Below, piece by piece: positions 56,612 through 64,000 of a stretch of DNA of 64,000 nucleotides. The notes beneath the pieces were generated by a model that was not told the origin of the DNA, did no database searches, and saw only the letters and a list, made by a program, of their open reading frames with translations. Within the stretch, counting starts at the first letter, position 1; each line of letters opens with the position of its first letter. A program made the translations under genes and the position numbers. Source of the stretch: Comamonas testosteroni (lineage in GTDB: Bacteria; Pseudomonadota; Gammaproteobacteria; Burkholderiales; Burkholderiaceae_C); assembly GCF_014076415.1 (NCBI RefSeq), contig NZ_CP043568.1:1736001-1800000 (forward strand). Direction: 5' to 3'.

Positions 56612-56740
56612 TGACAAAAGAAAGCCTGCGAGCGGTTGCTGCGGGCTTGATAAAGAGCCGGTGACCTTGCGGGTCCGCGTGGGGAATGGGTCAGAGAGGG
56701 AGGAGGAGATACACCCCAGGCACGGCTGGAAACTAAAATG
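56612..56740. repeat. Terminator-like module, copy B
   Basis: AAAGCCTGC...GCGGGCTT hairpin, AGAGCCGGTGACCTTGCGGG, a GGGAGGAGGAG tract, then CCCCAGGCACGGC. The arrangement is the same as at 34205-34330. Confidence 0.7.
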
Positions 56741-56763
56741 GGTCATCAGACTGGAGGTGCTTC

Positions 56764-57024
56764 ATGACCCAGGAGGAATCTGGCGCATTCGCTGCGCTGT
56801 CGATGGTCTTGACGGCAGTCGTCAAGGCGCTCCCACCCGAGACTGCGCATCAGGTGGCAAGAGAGCTGCGCGCTGCACAGCTGGATGCCAAGCATCAGGA
56901 CGGACCTGATAGGACGGATCCCGAATTCAGGCTTGGCCGCGATCACTTGGTCAATGTGTATCGCGAGCTTCTCAACAGCGTGGCTGAGGGCAAGGTCTAC
57001 CTTGTCGGCGGTGGCAAGAAGTGA
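56764..57024 (+). CDS. Small hypothetical protein (86 residues)
   Basis: The frame starts MTQEESGAFAALSMVLTAVV after a GGAGG site. It is helical with a hydrophobic N-terminal stretch and a charged remainder, with no clear signal peptide. It sits directly after module copy B. No family is recognised. Confidence 0.55.
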   Translation: MTQEESGAFAALSMVLTAVVKALPPETAHQVARELRAAQLDAKHQDGPDRTDPEFRLGRDHLVNVYRELLNSVAEGKVYLVGGGKK

Positions 57025-57029
57025 ATCTG

Positions 57030-57192
57030 ACTTGCCATCTGGCGTGACCACTGTCGCTCACGCCGTGGAGGCCGCGCCGTGCTCTCAATAGATGGCGGCC
57101 CAGGCGAATTCCCGGGATGCCATACCTGCTCAAGCAGTCACACCAGATGACCCTGAATTCAGGGCAAAAAAAGCCACCCTGCGGAGGGTGGC
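57030..57192. repeat. Repeat block F, copy 3, with terminator
   Basis: Landmarks CATCTGGCGTGACCAC, GCCGCGCCGTGCTC and CCTGCTCAAGCAGTCACACC are shared with 57940-58350 and 34390-34560. It ends in GCCACCCT-GCGG-AGGGTGGC at 57173-57192 behind an A run. Confidence 0.65.
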
Positions 57193-57383
57193 TTAAAGAG
57201 GCTTCACTCACACCTGAGTAGCGCTCATTCAAAGACATTAGTTAGGTTGAATACTTTCACTAACATCTGATGTTGTCAGTATTTCTATTGATAGAAACAT
57301 ATTAATGCATATTATCTATTGTTAATGACCCCTCTGAAGCTTTGCCGGGGGAAGGCATATGCGAGGTTGAAGCCTGTGAGCAC

Positions 57384-57440
57384 CTATGGCTTGGCGAGCA
57401 GCAGTTTTGTCGTGCGGGTGGTGGTTGGACTCGAGTGCAT
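57384..57440 (-). pseudogene. Truncated copy of the 45-residue membrane-protein gene
   Basis: The frame encodes MHSSPTTTRTTKLLLAKP and stops, matching the first 16 residues of the 55818-55955 protein but lacking its membrane helix. It is again preceded on the reverse strand by the terminator module. Confidence 0.6.
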
Positions 57441-57455
57441 ATGGTTTCCTGCGGG

Positions 57456-57640
57456 CAAAAGAAAAAGCCCGCGAGCGGTTGCTGCGGGCTTGGATAGAGA
57501 GCCGGTGACCTTGTGAGGTCGTGCCTGGGTAAGAAGGTCAGAAAGGGAGGGAGGAGAGATCCCAGGCCCGGCGTAACAGGTAGATGGCGTGAAATTCTGC
57601 ACGATGCTTTTCGGGCAAGCAATAAGAGTTTGACTTACAC
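57456..57640. repeat. Terminator-like module, copy C
   Basis: AAGCCCGC...GCGGGCTT hairpin, AGAGCCGGTGACCTTGTGAG, GGGAGGGAGGAG, then CCCAGGCCCGGCGTAAC and a tail related to that of copy A (AATTCTGCA, ATGCTTTT). Confidence 0.72.
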
Positions 57641-57737
57641 CGAACGGGGTAGCTCCAGGTCTGCTCATGAGGCTGGGGCATTGCGACTCTAGGCACCTGA
57701 TTTGCGCAATGAGCGTCCTGTTCTGTACATTGAACTG

Positions 57738-57872
57738 CAGGCGGCAAAAGAAAAGCCCGCAAGCAGTTGCTGCGGGCGCTAATCAAAAGCCGGTGACCTA
57801 TTTGGTCATGCCTGGGCAAGTTGCGGAAGTGAAAGGAGTCTGTGACCCCAGGCCCGGCAAAACAGGTTCGTG
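57738..57872. repeat. Terminator-like module, copy D
   Basis: AAGCCCGC...GCGGGCG hairpin, AAAGCCGGTGACCTATTTGG, a diverged middle, then CCCCAGGCCCGGC and AACAGG. Confidence 0.65.
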
Positions 57873-57939
57873 ACACAAATTTTGCCCAAAGAGAGTCATG
57901 GAATCAAGATGTGCCTGGGTTCATAAACAGACTCTCCGT

Positions 57940-58350
57940 CATCTGGCCTGACCACTTTCGCCGACGACGCTGAAGCCGCGCCGCGCTCCCAATTGACGCC
58001 AGCTCAGGCGAATTTCTGAGTTACCGCACCTGCTCGAGCGGTCACGCCGGGTGGCCCCCGCTACTTTCCCGGGGTGGTCATGATGGGCACCTGTGGCCGG
58101 TGCTATTACCCTCTTGCAGTTTTCCAGCCAGGCCTTGCAGGCCTGGTTTGTAAGAGCCGGGGAGCCGACCCCCGGCACCATCAAGAAAAAGAGCGGATGA
58201 CCCGGTTTGCGGTCTGTCGGTGGCAGCAATCTCGGATTGCCAAACTCCATGCCCGCTTGCAGTTTTTCAATGCCGCGCTCTTTCTTGATGGCCCCGCTAT
58301 AGCCCTGCGGGATAGGGCATATGTATGCCACATGCTGGCTAAACGCTCAC
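57940..58350. repeat. Repeat block F, copy 4, split by a structured 230-base insert
   Basis: The F landmarks (CATCTGGCCTGACCAC, GCACCTGCTCGAGCGGTCAC, then AGCCCTGCGGGATAGG and GCTGGCTAAACGCTCACAT) are interrupted at about 58064-58288. The insert is bracketed by TGGCCCCCGCTA and TGGCCCCGCTA. It contains hairpins CCAGGCC/GGCCTGG (58128-58146), GCCGGGG/CCCCGGC (58156-58176), and a long pair ATCAAGAAA...TTTCTTGAT (58180-58289). Confidence 0.6.
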
Positions 58351-58857
58351 ATTTCAAGTTCCTGTTCAAACCGCAGCGCCCTGGTTCAAGACGCTCTGGT
58401 TTGTGCTGGGATTCCAACCGGCATGGCACGTTGTTTTTCTTGGCACGCCTGCGCCTCACCCCCGTATAGCCTCAGGGTCTGGACTTCGCGCGATCTTTGA
58501 TGTTCCTGTTGCCGATCCCATCCGCGGGGAGTGCAGTACTGACTACAGCGCACAACGACCTTTTGTATCCCGCTATCGCCCGCGGTGCCCTGTGTTTACC
58601 CAGCCGTGCTGCTGCAAGAACAAGGTGCTGGCTCGATCACTTGGCACCCGCCGCATTGCTGCGATGGATGTAATGCAGCGTTGCTAAATCAATTGCGCAA
58701 TAGCTGTGCTAAATATTTTTTGTAGCGTTGCTGTGTCTTGATCGTGCGCAGTGGTTCAAAGACGAAAAAAAGCCCGCACAAGGCGAGCTGTCTCAGGTTG
58801 CGTGCTGTCTATTGAAGGAGGAGCATTTAGGTATCACGCACTTCAAGGAGAGCGGCG

Positions 58858-58953
58858 ATGTCTACCCTCATGACACAAATGGTTGGCCTGTGGATCCTGG
58901 CCGTGTTGGTGGCCTGGGTGATCAACGAGATCAGGGACGATTGGCGGGCATAA
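58858..58953 (+). CDS. Tiny membrane protein (31 residues)
   Basis: The frame starts MSTLMTQMVGLWILAVLVAW and ends with a charged tail NEIRDDWRA. One transmembrane helix. An AAGGAG site lies 9 bases upstream, and a terminator starts 3 bases after the stop, so this is a complete minimal transcription unit. Function unknown. Similar tiny proteins occur in prophage regions. Confidence 0.55.
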   Translation: MSTLMTQMVGLWILAVLVAWVINEIRDDWRA

Positions 58954-58955
58954 AG

Positions 58956-58977
58956 AAGCCCGCACATGACGGGCTTT
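58956..58977 (+). terminator. Terminator of the 31-residue gene
   Basis: AAGCCCG and CGGGCTT pair around a 7-base loop, followed by a T residue. Confidence 0.6.
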
Positions 58978-58984
58978 AGAGTGG

Positions 58985-59508
58985 CTAACACCACCGATCC
59001 ACGAAGCGCACACAGATGATCGCTGCTGTCGGTTTCAGCAGCGCTTCGTGGATATCTAACCGTCTTTCAAAGCGGATTCGCAGCTTGCCCAAGCCTGCAA
59101 ACCATCCATGCGTCCGCTCCACCACCCAGCGATGCTTGCCCAGTCGCTCGCTACTCTCAACGCCTCGCCTGGCAATGTGGCTGGCGATGCCCCGTTGCCT
59201 CAGGTACGCACGGCAACGCTTGTAGTGATAGCCCTTGTCGGCGTGCAGCTTCGATGGCCTTTTGCGAGGGCGCCTTCCCAAGCCTGCAATCGCAGGAATC
59301 GCGTCCACGCACCTCTCGAACATCTTGGAGTCGTGCCGGTTTGCGCCGCTGACCAAGATCACTATGGGAATGCCTCTGGCATCTACAACGATATGTCGCT
59401 TGGAACCGAGCTTGCCTCTGTCCGTGGGGTTGGGGCCCGTTTCCTGGCCTCCCGGGGGGCTTGGCACCGAGGAGCCATCAATGCTGGCCCGGCTCCTGTC
59501 GATCTAAT
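58985..59508 (-). pseudogene. 3' part of an IS5-family transposase
   Basis: About 170 C-terminal residues remain: the first DDE Asp in RASIDGSSV, the second in LHADKGYHY and Glu in WVVERTHGWF. The N-terminal third is missing, with a stop just before the retained part near 59508. The gene is therefore truncated and not expected to work. Confidence 0.85.
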
Positions 59509-59586
59509 ATTCGAAAAAGCCCCATTGGTGTGTTTCCTCCTATGTGAAGGAATGTCGCAGAGGAGCGGCGGCTGCCGGCCAGCCCG

Positions 59587-59841
59587 TCAGTAGCCTTCAA
59601 CCAAATGCATTTCCGTCCCATCGATCGCAATCATCACGCCCGTGGTGTTGGGGTCGATTTCTATTGGGACGCCCCACAGCTCATTGGGCTTGCCGAAGGA
59701 ATTGACGATGTTGAACTGGCGCAGCTCTTCAGGCGTCATCTTGATCAGCTTGGGGTAGGCGTTGTTGTGGGCCTTCCAGTGCCGCAGGAACGTGTGGCAC
59801 ACGCGCTTGTGGACTGTGTGGATAGGGGATTCATCGGTCAT
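59587..59841 (-). CDS. Conserved hypothetical protein (84 residues)
   Basis: The frame starts MTDESPIHTVHKRVCHTFLR and ends EMHLVEGY. The protein is soluble and contains MTPEELRQFNIVNSFGKPNE and NELWGVPIEI. A broken copy with matching flanks lies at 38621-38874, where a nonsense change hits the same NELW motif. Conservation of the whole locus suggests this copy is the functional one. Family unknown; it is phage-like in size and setting. Confidence 0.65.
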   Translation of the reverse strand: MTDESPIHTVHKRVCHTFLRHWKAHNNAYPKLIKMTPEELRQFNIVNSFGKPNELWGVPIEIDPNTTGVMIAIDGTEMHLVEGY

Positions 59842-59977
59842 GCTGCGATTGTCTCAGAGCCGGGTGATGCACTGAAACCTATGACTGGGAATGGCCAGAA
59901 GCAGCCATTTGACCTGCATCCGTTAAGCGGTCATCCCGTGTCCCGACAGCAATCCTGATCCAGCATCTCAATCACAC

Positions 59978-60003
59978 AATAATTCAATATTTATTGTATT
60001 ATT
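59978..60003. promoter_or_regulatory. Palindromic operator upstream of arsR
   Basis: AATAATTCAATA and TATTGTATTATT are complementary in 11 of 12 positions around a TT centre. The AT-rich palindrome ends 5 bases before the arsR start, where ArsR-type repressors typically bind and release on arsenite. Confidence 0.75.
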
Positions 60004-60008
60004 GATAA

Positions 60009-60332
60009 ATGCAAGAAGCCCAAGTTATCCGTTCCCTCTCAGCTTTGGCCCATGAAGCACGCCTGCGCGTTTTTCGTGCGTTGGTGGTTGCAGGACCTGA
60101 AGGCCTGACTCCCAGTGCATTGGCGCAGCAGCTGGGTATTGCCCCCAATGCACTGTCGTTTCACCTAAAGGAACTGTTCCATGCCGAACTCGTGAGTCAA
60201 GAGCGGCAGGGCCGAAATGTGCTATATCGTGCTGCATTTCCCGTCATGAATGGTCTGCTCGCATATCTCACCGAGAACTGCTGCCAGGGAGCTGCCTGCA
60301 CTCCAGACGCCGTGGCTTTGTGCCAGTGCTGA
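60009..60332 (+). CDS. arsR: ArsR family arsenic-responsive repressor
   Basis: A 107-residue winged helix-turn-helix repressor. The recognition region is SALAQQLGIAPNALSFHLKEL. Cys residues near the C-terminus (ENCCQGAACTPD and LCQC) are likely arsenite ligands, placed as in the C-terminal-site ArsR group rather than the classical ELCVCDL site. It is the first gene of the ars operon and lies 27 bases before arsB. Confidence 0.9.
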   Translation: MQEAQVIRSLSALAHEARLRVFRALVVAGPEGLTPSALAQQLGIAPNALSFHLKELFHAELVSQERQGRNVLYRAAFPVMNGLLAYLTENCCQGAACTPDAVALCQC

Positions 60333-60359
60333 AGCGCTCGTTGCTAGGAACAGTTCACC

Positions 60360-61649
60360 ATGTTGACGGCCATTCTGATTTTCATCTTCACACTGACGCT
60401 GGTCATCTGGCAACCGCGCGGCCTTGGCATTGGCTGGAGTGCCTCTATCGGGGCCGGTATCGCGCTGCTGCTGGGGGTCGTGCACTTCGCTGATATTCCG
60501 GTGGTCTGGCATATTGTCTGGAATGCCACGGCGACCTTTGTCGCCATCATCATCACCAGCCTTTTGCTGGATGAGGCCGGTTTCTTCGAGTGGGCCGCAT
60601 TGCACTTTGCCCGCTGGGGTGGTGGCAGCGGCGTCAAGCTGTTTGCGTTCATTGTGCTGCTGGGTGCCGCCGTATCAGCCCTCTTTGCCAATGACGGAGC
60701 GGCCCTGATTCTCACGCCAATCGTGATGGCCATGCTGGTAGCGCTGGGCTTTTCTCCGGCGGCAACACTGGCGTTTGTCATGGCCGCCGGGTTTATTGCC
60801 GACACTGCGAGCTTGCCGCTGATCGTCTCCAACCTGGTGAATATCGTGTCCGCCGACTTTTTCAAGATTGGCTTCAACGACTATGCGTCCGTGATGGTGC
60901 CGGTCAACTTTGCCTCCGTTCTGGCCAGCCTCGGGGTTCTGCTGCTGCTTTTCCGGCGCGATATTCCTGCTTCCTACGACGTGGCCCAGCTGAAGCAGCC
61001 ATCGGCTGCAATCAAAGACCTGGCCACGTTCCGGGCTGGCTGGGTCGTGTTGGTCTTGCTTCTGATTGGCTTTTTTGTTCTGGAGCCCCTGGGCGTGCCC
61101 GTCAGTGCCGTGGCGACCATGGGGGCAGCGATCTTGCTGGCTGTGGCCGCGCGTGGTCATGTCATCAGCATCAGGAAGGTGCTCCATGGCGCTCCTTGGC
61201 AGATCGTGGTGTTCTCGCTGGGTATGTATCTGGTGGTCTATGGGTTGCGCAACGCGGGCCTCACGGATTACATCGCTGTGTTGCTGAATCAGTTTGCAGC
61301 CGGTGGCGTGTGGACCGCATCGCTGGGCACCGGCGTGTTGTCTGCGGTGCTGTCCTCGATCATGAACAACATGCCCACGGTCTTGATCGGGGCCCTGTCC
61401 ATCGATGCGTCCACAGCCAGCGACGCTGTCAAGGAGGCCATGGTGTACGCCAATGTGATCGGCTGCGATCTGGGTCCCAAGATCACGCCGATTGGCAGCT
61501 TGGCCACCTTGCTGTGGCTGCATGTGCTGGGCAAGAAAGGCACAACGATTGGTTGGGGCTACTACCTCAAAGTCGGCGCGGTACTGACTCTGCCCGTGCT
61601 GCTAATCACCCTTTCCGCCCTGGCCTTTCGGCTCAGCGTGGCGTCATGA
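60360..61649 (+). CDS. arsB: Arsenite efflux transporter ArsB
   Basis: A 429-residue inner-membrane protein with about twelve helices. The motifs [15 protein letters not shown] (near residue 105) and [15 protein letters not shown] (near residue 335) are the two ion-binding half-repeats of ArsB. It exports arsenite or antimonite in exchange for protons. It lies between arsR and arsC. Confidence 0.93.
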   Translation: MLTAILIFIFTLTLVIWQPRGLGIGWSASIGAGIALLLGVVHFADIPVVWHIVWNATATFVAIIITSLLLDEAGFFEWAALHFARWGGGSGVKLFAFIVLLGAAVSALFANDGAALILTPIVMAMLVALGFSPAATLAFVMAAGFIADTASLPLIVSNLVNIVSADFFKIGFNDYASVMVPVNFASVLASLGVLLLLFRRDIPASYDVAQLKQPSAAIKDLATFRAGWVVLVLLLIGFFVLEPLGVPVSAVATMGAAILLAVAARGHVISIRKVLHGAPWQIVVFSLGMYLVVYGLRNAGLTDYIAVLLNQFAAGGVWTASLGTGVLSAVLSSIMNNMPTVLIGALSIDASTASDAVKEAMVYANVIGCDLGPKITPIGSLATLLWLHVLGKKGTTIGWGYYLKVGAVLTLPVLLITLSALAFRLSVAS

Positions 61650-61674
61650 ATCTTTGCAACGGAAATCTAGCGCT

Positions 61675-62106
61675 ATGAGCGACATCACGATTTACCACAA
61701 CCCTGCTTGCGGCACCTCCCGCAATGTCCTGGCCCTGATCCGCAACAGCGGGGCGGAGCCCACGGTCATCGAATACCTCAAGACGCCACCTGATCGCGCC
61801 ACCCTGGTGGGCCTGATCCAAGCCATGGACATGCCGGTACGCGACGTGTTGCGTCAAAAAGGTACACCCTATGACGAACTTGGCTTGGGCGAGCCTGAAT
61901 GGACGGACGAGCAATTGATTGATTTCATGCTCCAGCATCCCATCCTGATCAATCGGCCGATAGTGGTCACACCTCTGGGAACCCGCTTGTGCCGTCCCTC
62001 GGAAGCCGTGCTGGACATCCTGCCGCAGCCTCAACAGGCCGCCTTCTCCAAGGAGGACGGCGAAGCCGTTATTGACTCGAAAGGAAACCGAATTGGCAAG
62101 CTCTGA
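61675..62106 (+). CDS. arsC: Glutaredoxin-dependent arsenate reductase
   Basis: A 143-residue enzyme of the E. coli plasmid R773 type. The catalytic Cys is in [17 protein letters not shown]. The arsenate-binding Arg residues are in [16 protein letters not shown]. It reduces arsenate to arsenite for ArsB. I chose the ATG at 61675. An in-frame codon seven residues upstream is not supported. Its 3' end overlaps arsH. Confidence 0.94.
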   Translation: MSDITIYHNPACGTSRNVLALIRNSGAEPTVIEYLKTPPDRATLVGLIQAMDMPVRDVLRQKGTPYDELGLGEPEWTDEQLIDFMLQHPILINRPIVVTPLGTRLCRPSEAVLDILPQPQQAAFSKEDGEAVIDSKGNRIGKL

Positions 62107-62809
62107 TCTACCGAACCTCGACGAACAAGCCTTTGAAAAACCCATCCTGGAAGGCCTGTTGCCTGCACAGCGTGCGACGCACGCGCCGCGCATTCTGCTG
62201 CTGTATGGCTCGGTTCGCGACCGCTCCTATAGCCGGCTGCTGACCGAAGAGGCGGCGCGACTGCTGCGCAAGATGGGGGCAGAGACCAGGATTTTCGATC
62301 CGCGTGGCCTGCCGCAACCCGATGGTGCCCCTGACGATCACCCGAAGGTCAGGGAGCTGCGCGAGCTGGCCCAGTGGGCGGAGGGTATGGTGTGGACCTC
62401 TCCGGAGCGTCACGGTGCCATGACCAGCGTTCTCAAAGCGCAGATTGACTGGATTCCTTTGTCTGTCGGAGCTGTGCGGCCGACACAAGGCAAGACACTC
62501 GCAGTGATGCAAGTCTCGGGGGGCTCGCAGTCCTTCAATGCGGTCAACCAGATGCGCGTACTGGGCCGCTGGATGCGCATGATCACCATCCCCAATCAGT
62601 CGTCCGTTGCCAAGGCATTTGCCGAGTTCGACGAGGCTGGCCGGATGAAGCCATCTTCGTATTACGAGAGGGTGGTGGACGTGATGGAAGAGCTGGTCAA
62701 GTTCACGCTGCTGACGCGAGACTGTTCGGACTACCTGGTGGATCGCTACAGCGAGCGCCGTGAAAGCGCCGAAGAACTGTCCAAACGGGTCAATCAACGC
62801 AGCATTTAA
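62093..62809 (+). CDS. arsH: Arsenical resistance protein ArsH
   Basis: A 238-residue NADPH-dependent FMN reductase. The FMN motif is [16 protein letters not shown], and [20 protein letters not shown] is the family hallmark. ArsH oxidises trivalent methylarsenicals in some bacteria. The start is probably the TTG at 62093, seven bases after AAGGAA and inside the 3' end of arsC. A TTG at 62072 is also in frame. Confidence 0.92.
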   Translation: MASSDLPNLDEQAFEKPILEGLLPAQRATHAPRILLLYGSVRDRSYSRLLTEEAARLLRKMGAETRIFDPRGLPQPDGAPDDHPKVRELRELAQWAEGMVWTSPERHGAMTSVLKAQIDWIPLSVGAVRPTQGKTLAVMQVSGGSQSFNAVNQMRVLGRWMRMITIPNQSSVAKAFAEFDEAGRMKPSSYYERVVDVMEELVKFTLLTRDCSDYLVDRYSERRESAEELSKRVNQRSI

Positions 62810-62874
62810 GCGATCCACAAAGCACTTATTGCTAGTGCAGGGGCTGCGGAAGTGGCGGTGATAGGAAGTAATCC

Positions 62875-63927
62875 ATGTCTTTCCATGACGTCATCATTGT
62901 TGGAGCGGGTCAGGCAGGCCTATCGGTGGCGTATTTCCTGCGCCGAACCAATCTGTCTGTGTTAGTGCTGGATGCCGAGGACGCTGGTGGTGGAGCCTGG
63001 CAGCATGGATGGGATTCGCTGAGGCTTTTTTCTCCCGCCTCGTGGAGTTCCATCGCGGGATGGCCGATGCCTGCCTCAGGTGAGCAGTATCCAGGTCGTG
63101 ACCATGTGGTCGACTATCTTCGCAAGTACGAAAAACGCTATGAACTCAAGATCGAGAGGCCGGTTCGTGTTACGGGTATTGAAACCACTGAGCAAGGTTT
63201 CCAGGTCAATGCTCGAGCGAGAACCTGGCATTCGCGTGCAGTTGTATTGGCCACGGGAACATGGCGAAATCCCTTTGTCCCCAACGCTGAGGATTTGACG
63301 TCCTTCAAGGGACAACAGTTGCACTCGGCTCAGTACGTGTCTCCTGAACCGTTCAAAGGCAAGAGGGTGATGGTGGTCGGTGGAGGAAACTCCGGCGCTC
63401 AGATCCTGGCGGAGGTCTCGCATGTCGCGGAGTCCACGACCTGGGTCACGTTGGAGCCACCGGCCTTTCTACCGGATGAGGTCGATGGGCGAGTGCTTTT
63501 CGAGAGGGCCACCGCACGCTGGCAGGCCCTGCAGGAGGGTAAAGATCCAGAGAACCTGCCAGGTGGCTTTGGCGATATCGTGATGGTCCCCCCTGTCCTT
63601 GATGCACGCCAGCGCGGCGTGCTGCATTCTGTCGGCTCATTTGAGAAGCTCACGGCGGACGGGGCTCAATGGGGCGACGGAAGTACCAAGTCCTTCGACG
63701 CGATCATTTGGTGTACAGGCTTCAGGCCAGCGTTGCAGCCTCTGGAGACTCTTGGCGTTGTCAACGAATTCAGAGTCGCGGTAGATGGCACACAGGTGCG
63801 TGGAGTCCCTGGTTTATGGCTGGTAGGCTATGGAGAGTGGACGGGGCCAGCGTCTGCGACGCTCATTGGAGTCATGCGCACAGCTCGTAGCACAGCAAGC
63901 GAAATTGCTCAGTACCTATCCGATTGA
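62875..63927 (+). CDS. arsO: ArsO-type flavin-binding monooxygenase
   Basis: A 350-residue flavoprotein. The FAD motif is [14 protein letters not shown] at the N-terminus, and a second nucleotide motif [15 protein letters not shown] lies near residue 165. Proteins of this type are found at the end of ars operons under the name ArsO. The reaction is not firmly established but is thought to involve oxidation of arsenicals or redox support. A GGAAG site precedes the ATG. It is separated from arsH by 65 bases and reads the same way. Confidence 0.82.
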   Translation: MSFHDVIIVGAGQAGLSVAYFLRRTNLSVLVLDAEDAGGGAWQHGWDSLRLFSPASWSSIAGWPMPASGEQYPGRDHVVDYLRKYEKRYELKIERPVRVTGIETTEQGFQVNARARTWHSRAVVLATGTWRNPFVPNAEDLTSFKGQQLHSAQYVSPEPFKGKRVMVVGGGNSGAQILAEVSHVAESTTWVTLEPPAFLPDEVDGRVLFERATARWQALQEGKDPENLPGGFGDIVMVPPVLDARQRGVLHSVGSFEKLTADGAQWGDGSTKSFDAIIWCTGFRPALQPLETLGVVNEFRVAVDGTQVRGVPGLWLVGYGEWTGPASATLIGVMRTARSTASEIAQYLSD

Positions 63928-64000
63928 ATGACCGCTGTCCCTGGATCTAAAGGTCTGCTGAGGGTCTACAGGGACTTAGATTTTGCCGAGGCTCGCGTCA

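Noticed and set aside
58074..58469. 131-codon forward frame in the 58-kb region
   Set aside because: It lies across repeat block F and the structured insert, lacks a ribosome-binding site and does not match the other copies as protein.

Overview
The window looks like a chromosomal segment of a Burkholderiales bacterium of the family Comamonadaceae, most likely Comamonas or a close relative. The supporting signs are high GC, the conserved block gyrA-serC-pheA-tyrA-aroA/cmk-rpsA-ihfB-lapA-lapB, an AroA-Cmk fusion protein, a tmRNA tag ANDERFALAA, and a dispersed AGCGCTT palindrome that I associate with this family. No species call can be proven from the sequence alone.

Positions 1-22090 are core genome. 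A forward run carries pncB (cut by the window edge), an Na+/H+ antiporter, a 2-hydroxyacid dehydrogenase, a tautomerase, rmuC and an MFS transporter. It meets a reverse run from gyrA down to lapB, covering gyrase, serine and aromatic amino acid synthesis, CMP kinase, ribosomal protein S1, IHF-beta and LPS-assembly control. Divergent from gyrA lie an OmpA-like protein, ubiG, gph and ssrA. GyrA has Ile at position 83, where quinolone-susceptible enzymes usually have Ser.

From 22.1 kb the sequence becomes accessory. A P4-type tyrosine integrase sits directly after ssrA behind five copies of a 12-bp motif, as expected for an island inserted in the tmRNA gene. The island side is a patchwork. It holds a Crp/Fnr-regulated NitT/TauT-type ABC transporter with a TauD-type dioxygenase, prophage-like fragments, an orphan SUKH-type immunity gene, two diguanylate cyclases, an NHL-repeat protein, an SPFH lipoprotein and a DUF4010 membrane protein. 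Several complete or broken insertion sequences (IS3, IS5, IS903-like, IS1111) lie between them.

The most unusual part is 41.9-51.1 kb. It carries an IS1111-type element with a long non-coding 3' region, a 999-residue membrane KAP-type NTPase, and two inverted copies of a small element that encodes a 207-residue tyrosine recombinase and has 12-bp terminal repeats. One copy has lost its HxxR box. Between these copies lies a two-gene operon: a repeat-rich 139-residue protein with no recognisable family and a protein resembling the alpha-ketoglutarate HExxH peptide hydroxylases. This could be a small peptide-modification system.

After a DUF523 gene, an EamA exporter, a divergent LysR gene and a tRNA-Pro with tandem 12-mers at its 3' end, the region 55-59 kb is dominated by very small membrane-protein genes and repeated terminator-like modules. 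Diverged copies of these modules also occur at 33.8-36.2 kb. The window ends with an arsenic resistance operon, arsR-arsB-arsC-arsH-arsO, behind an AT-rich palindromic operator.
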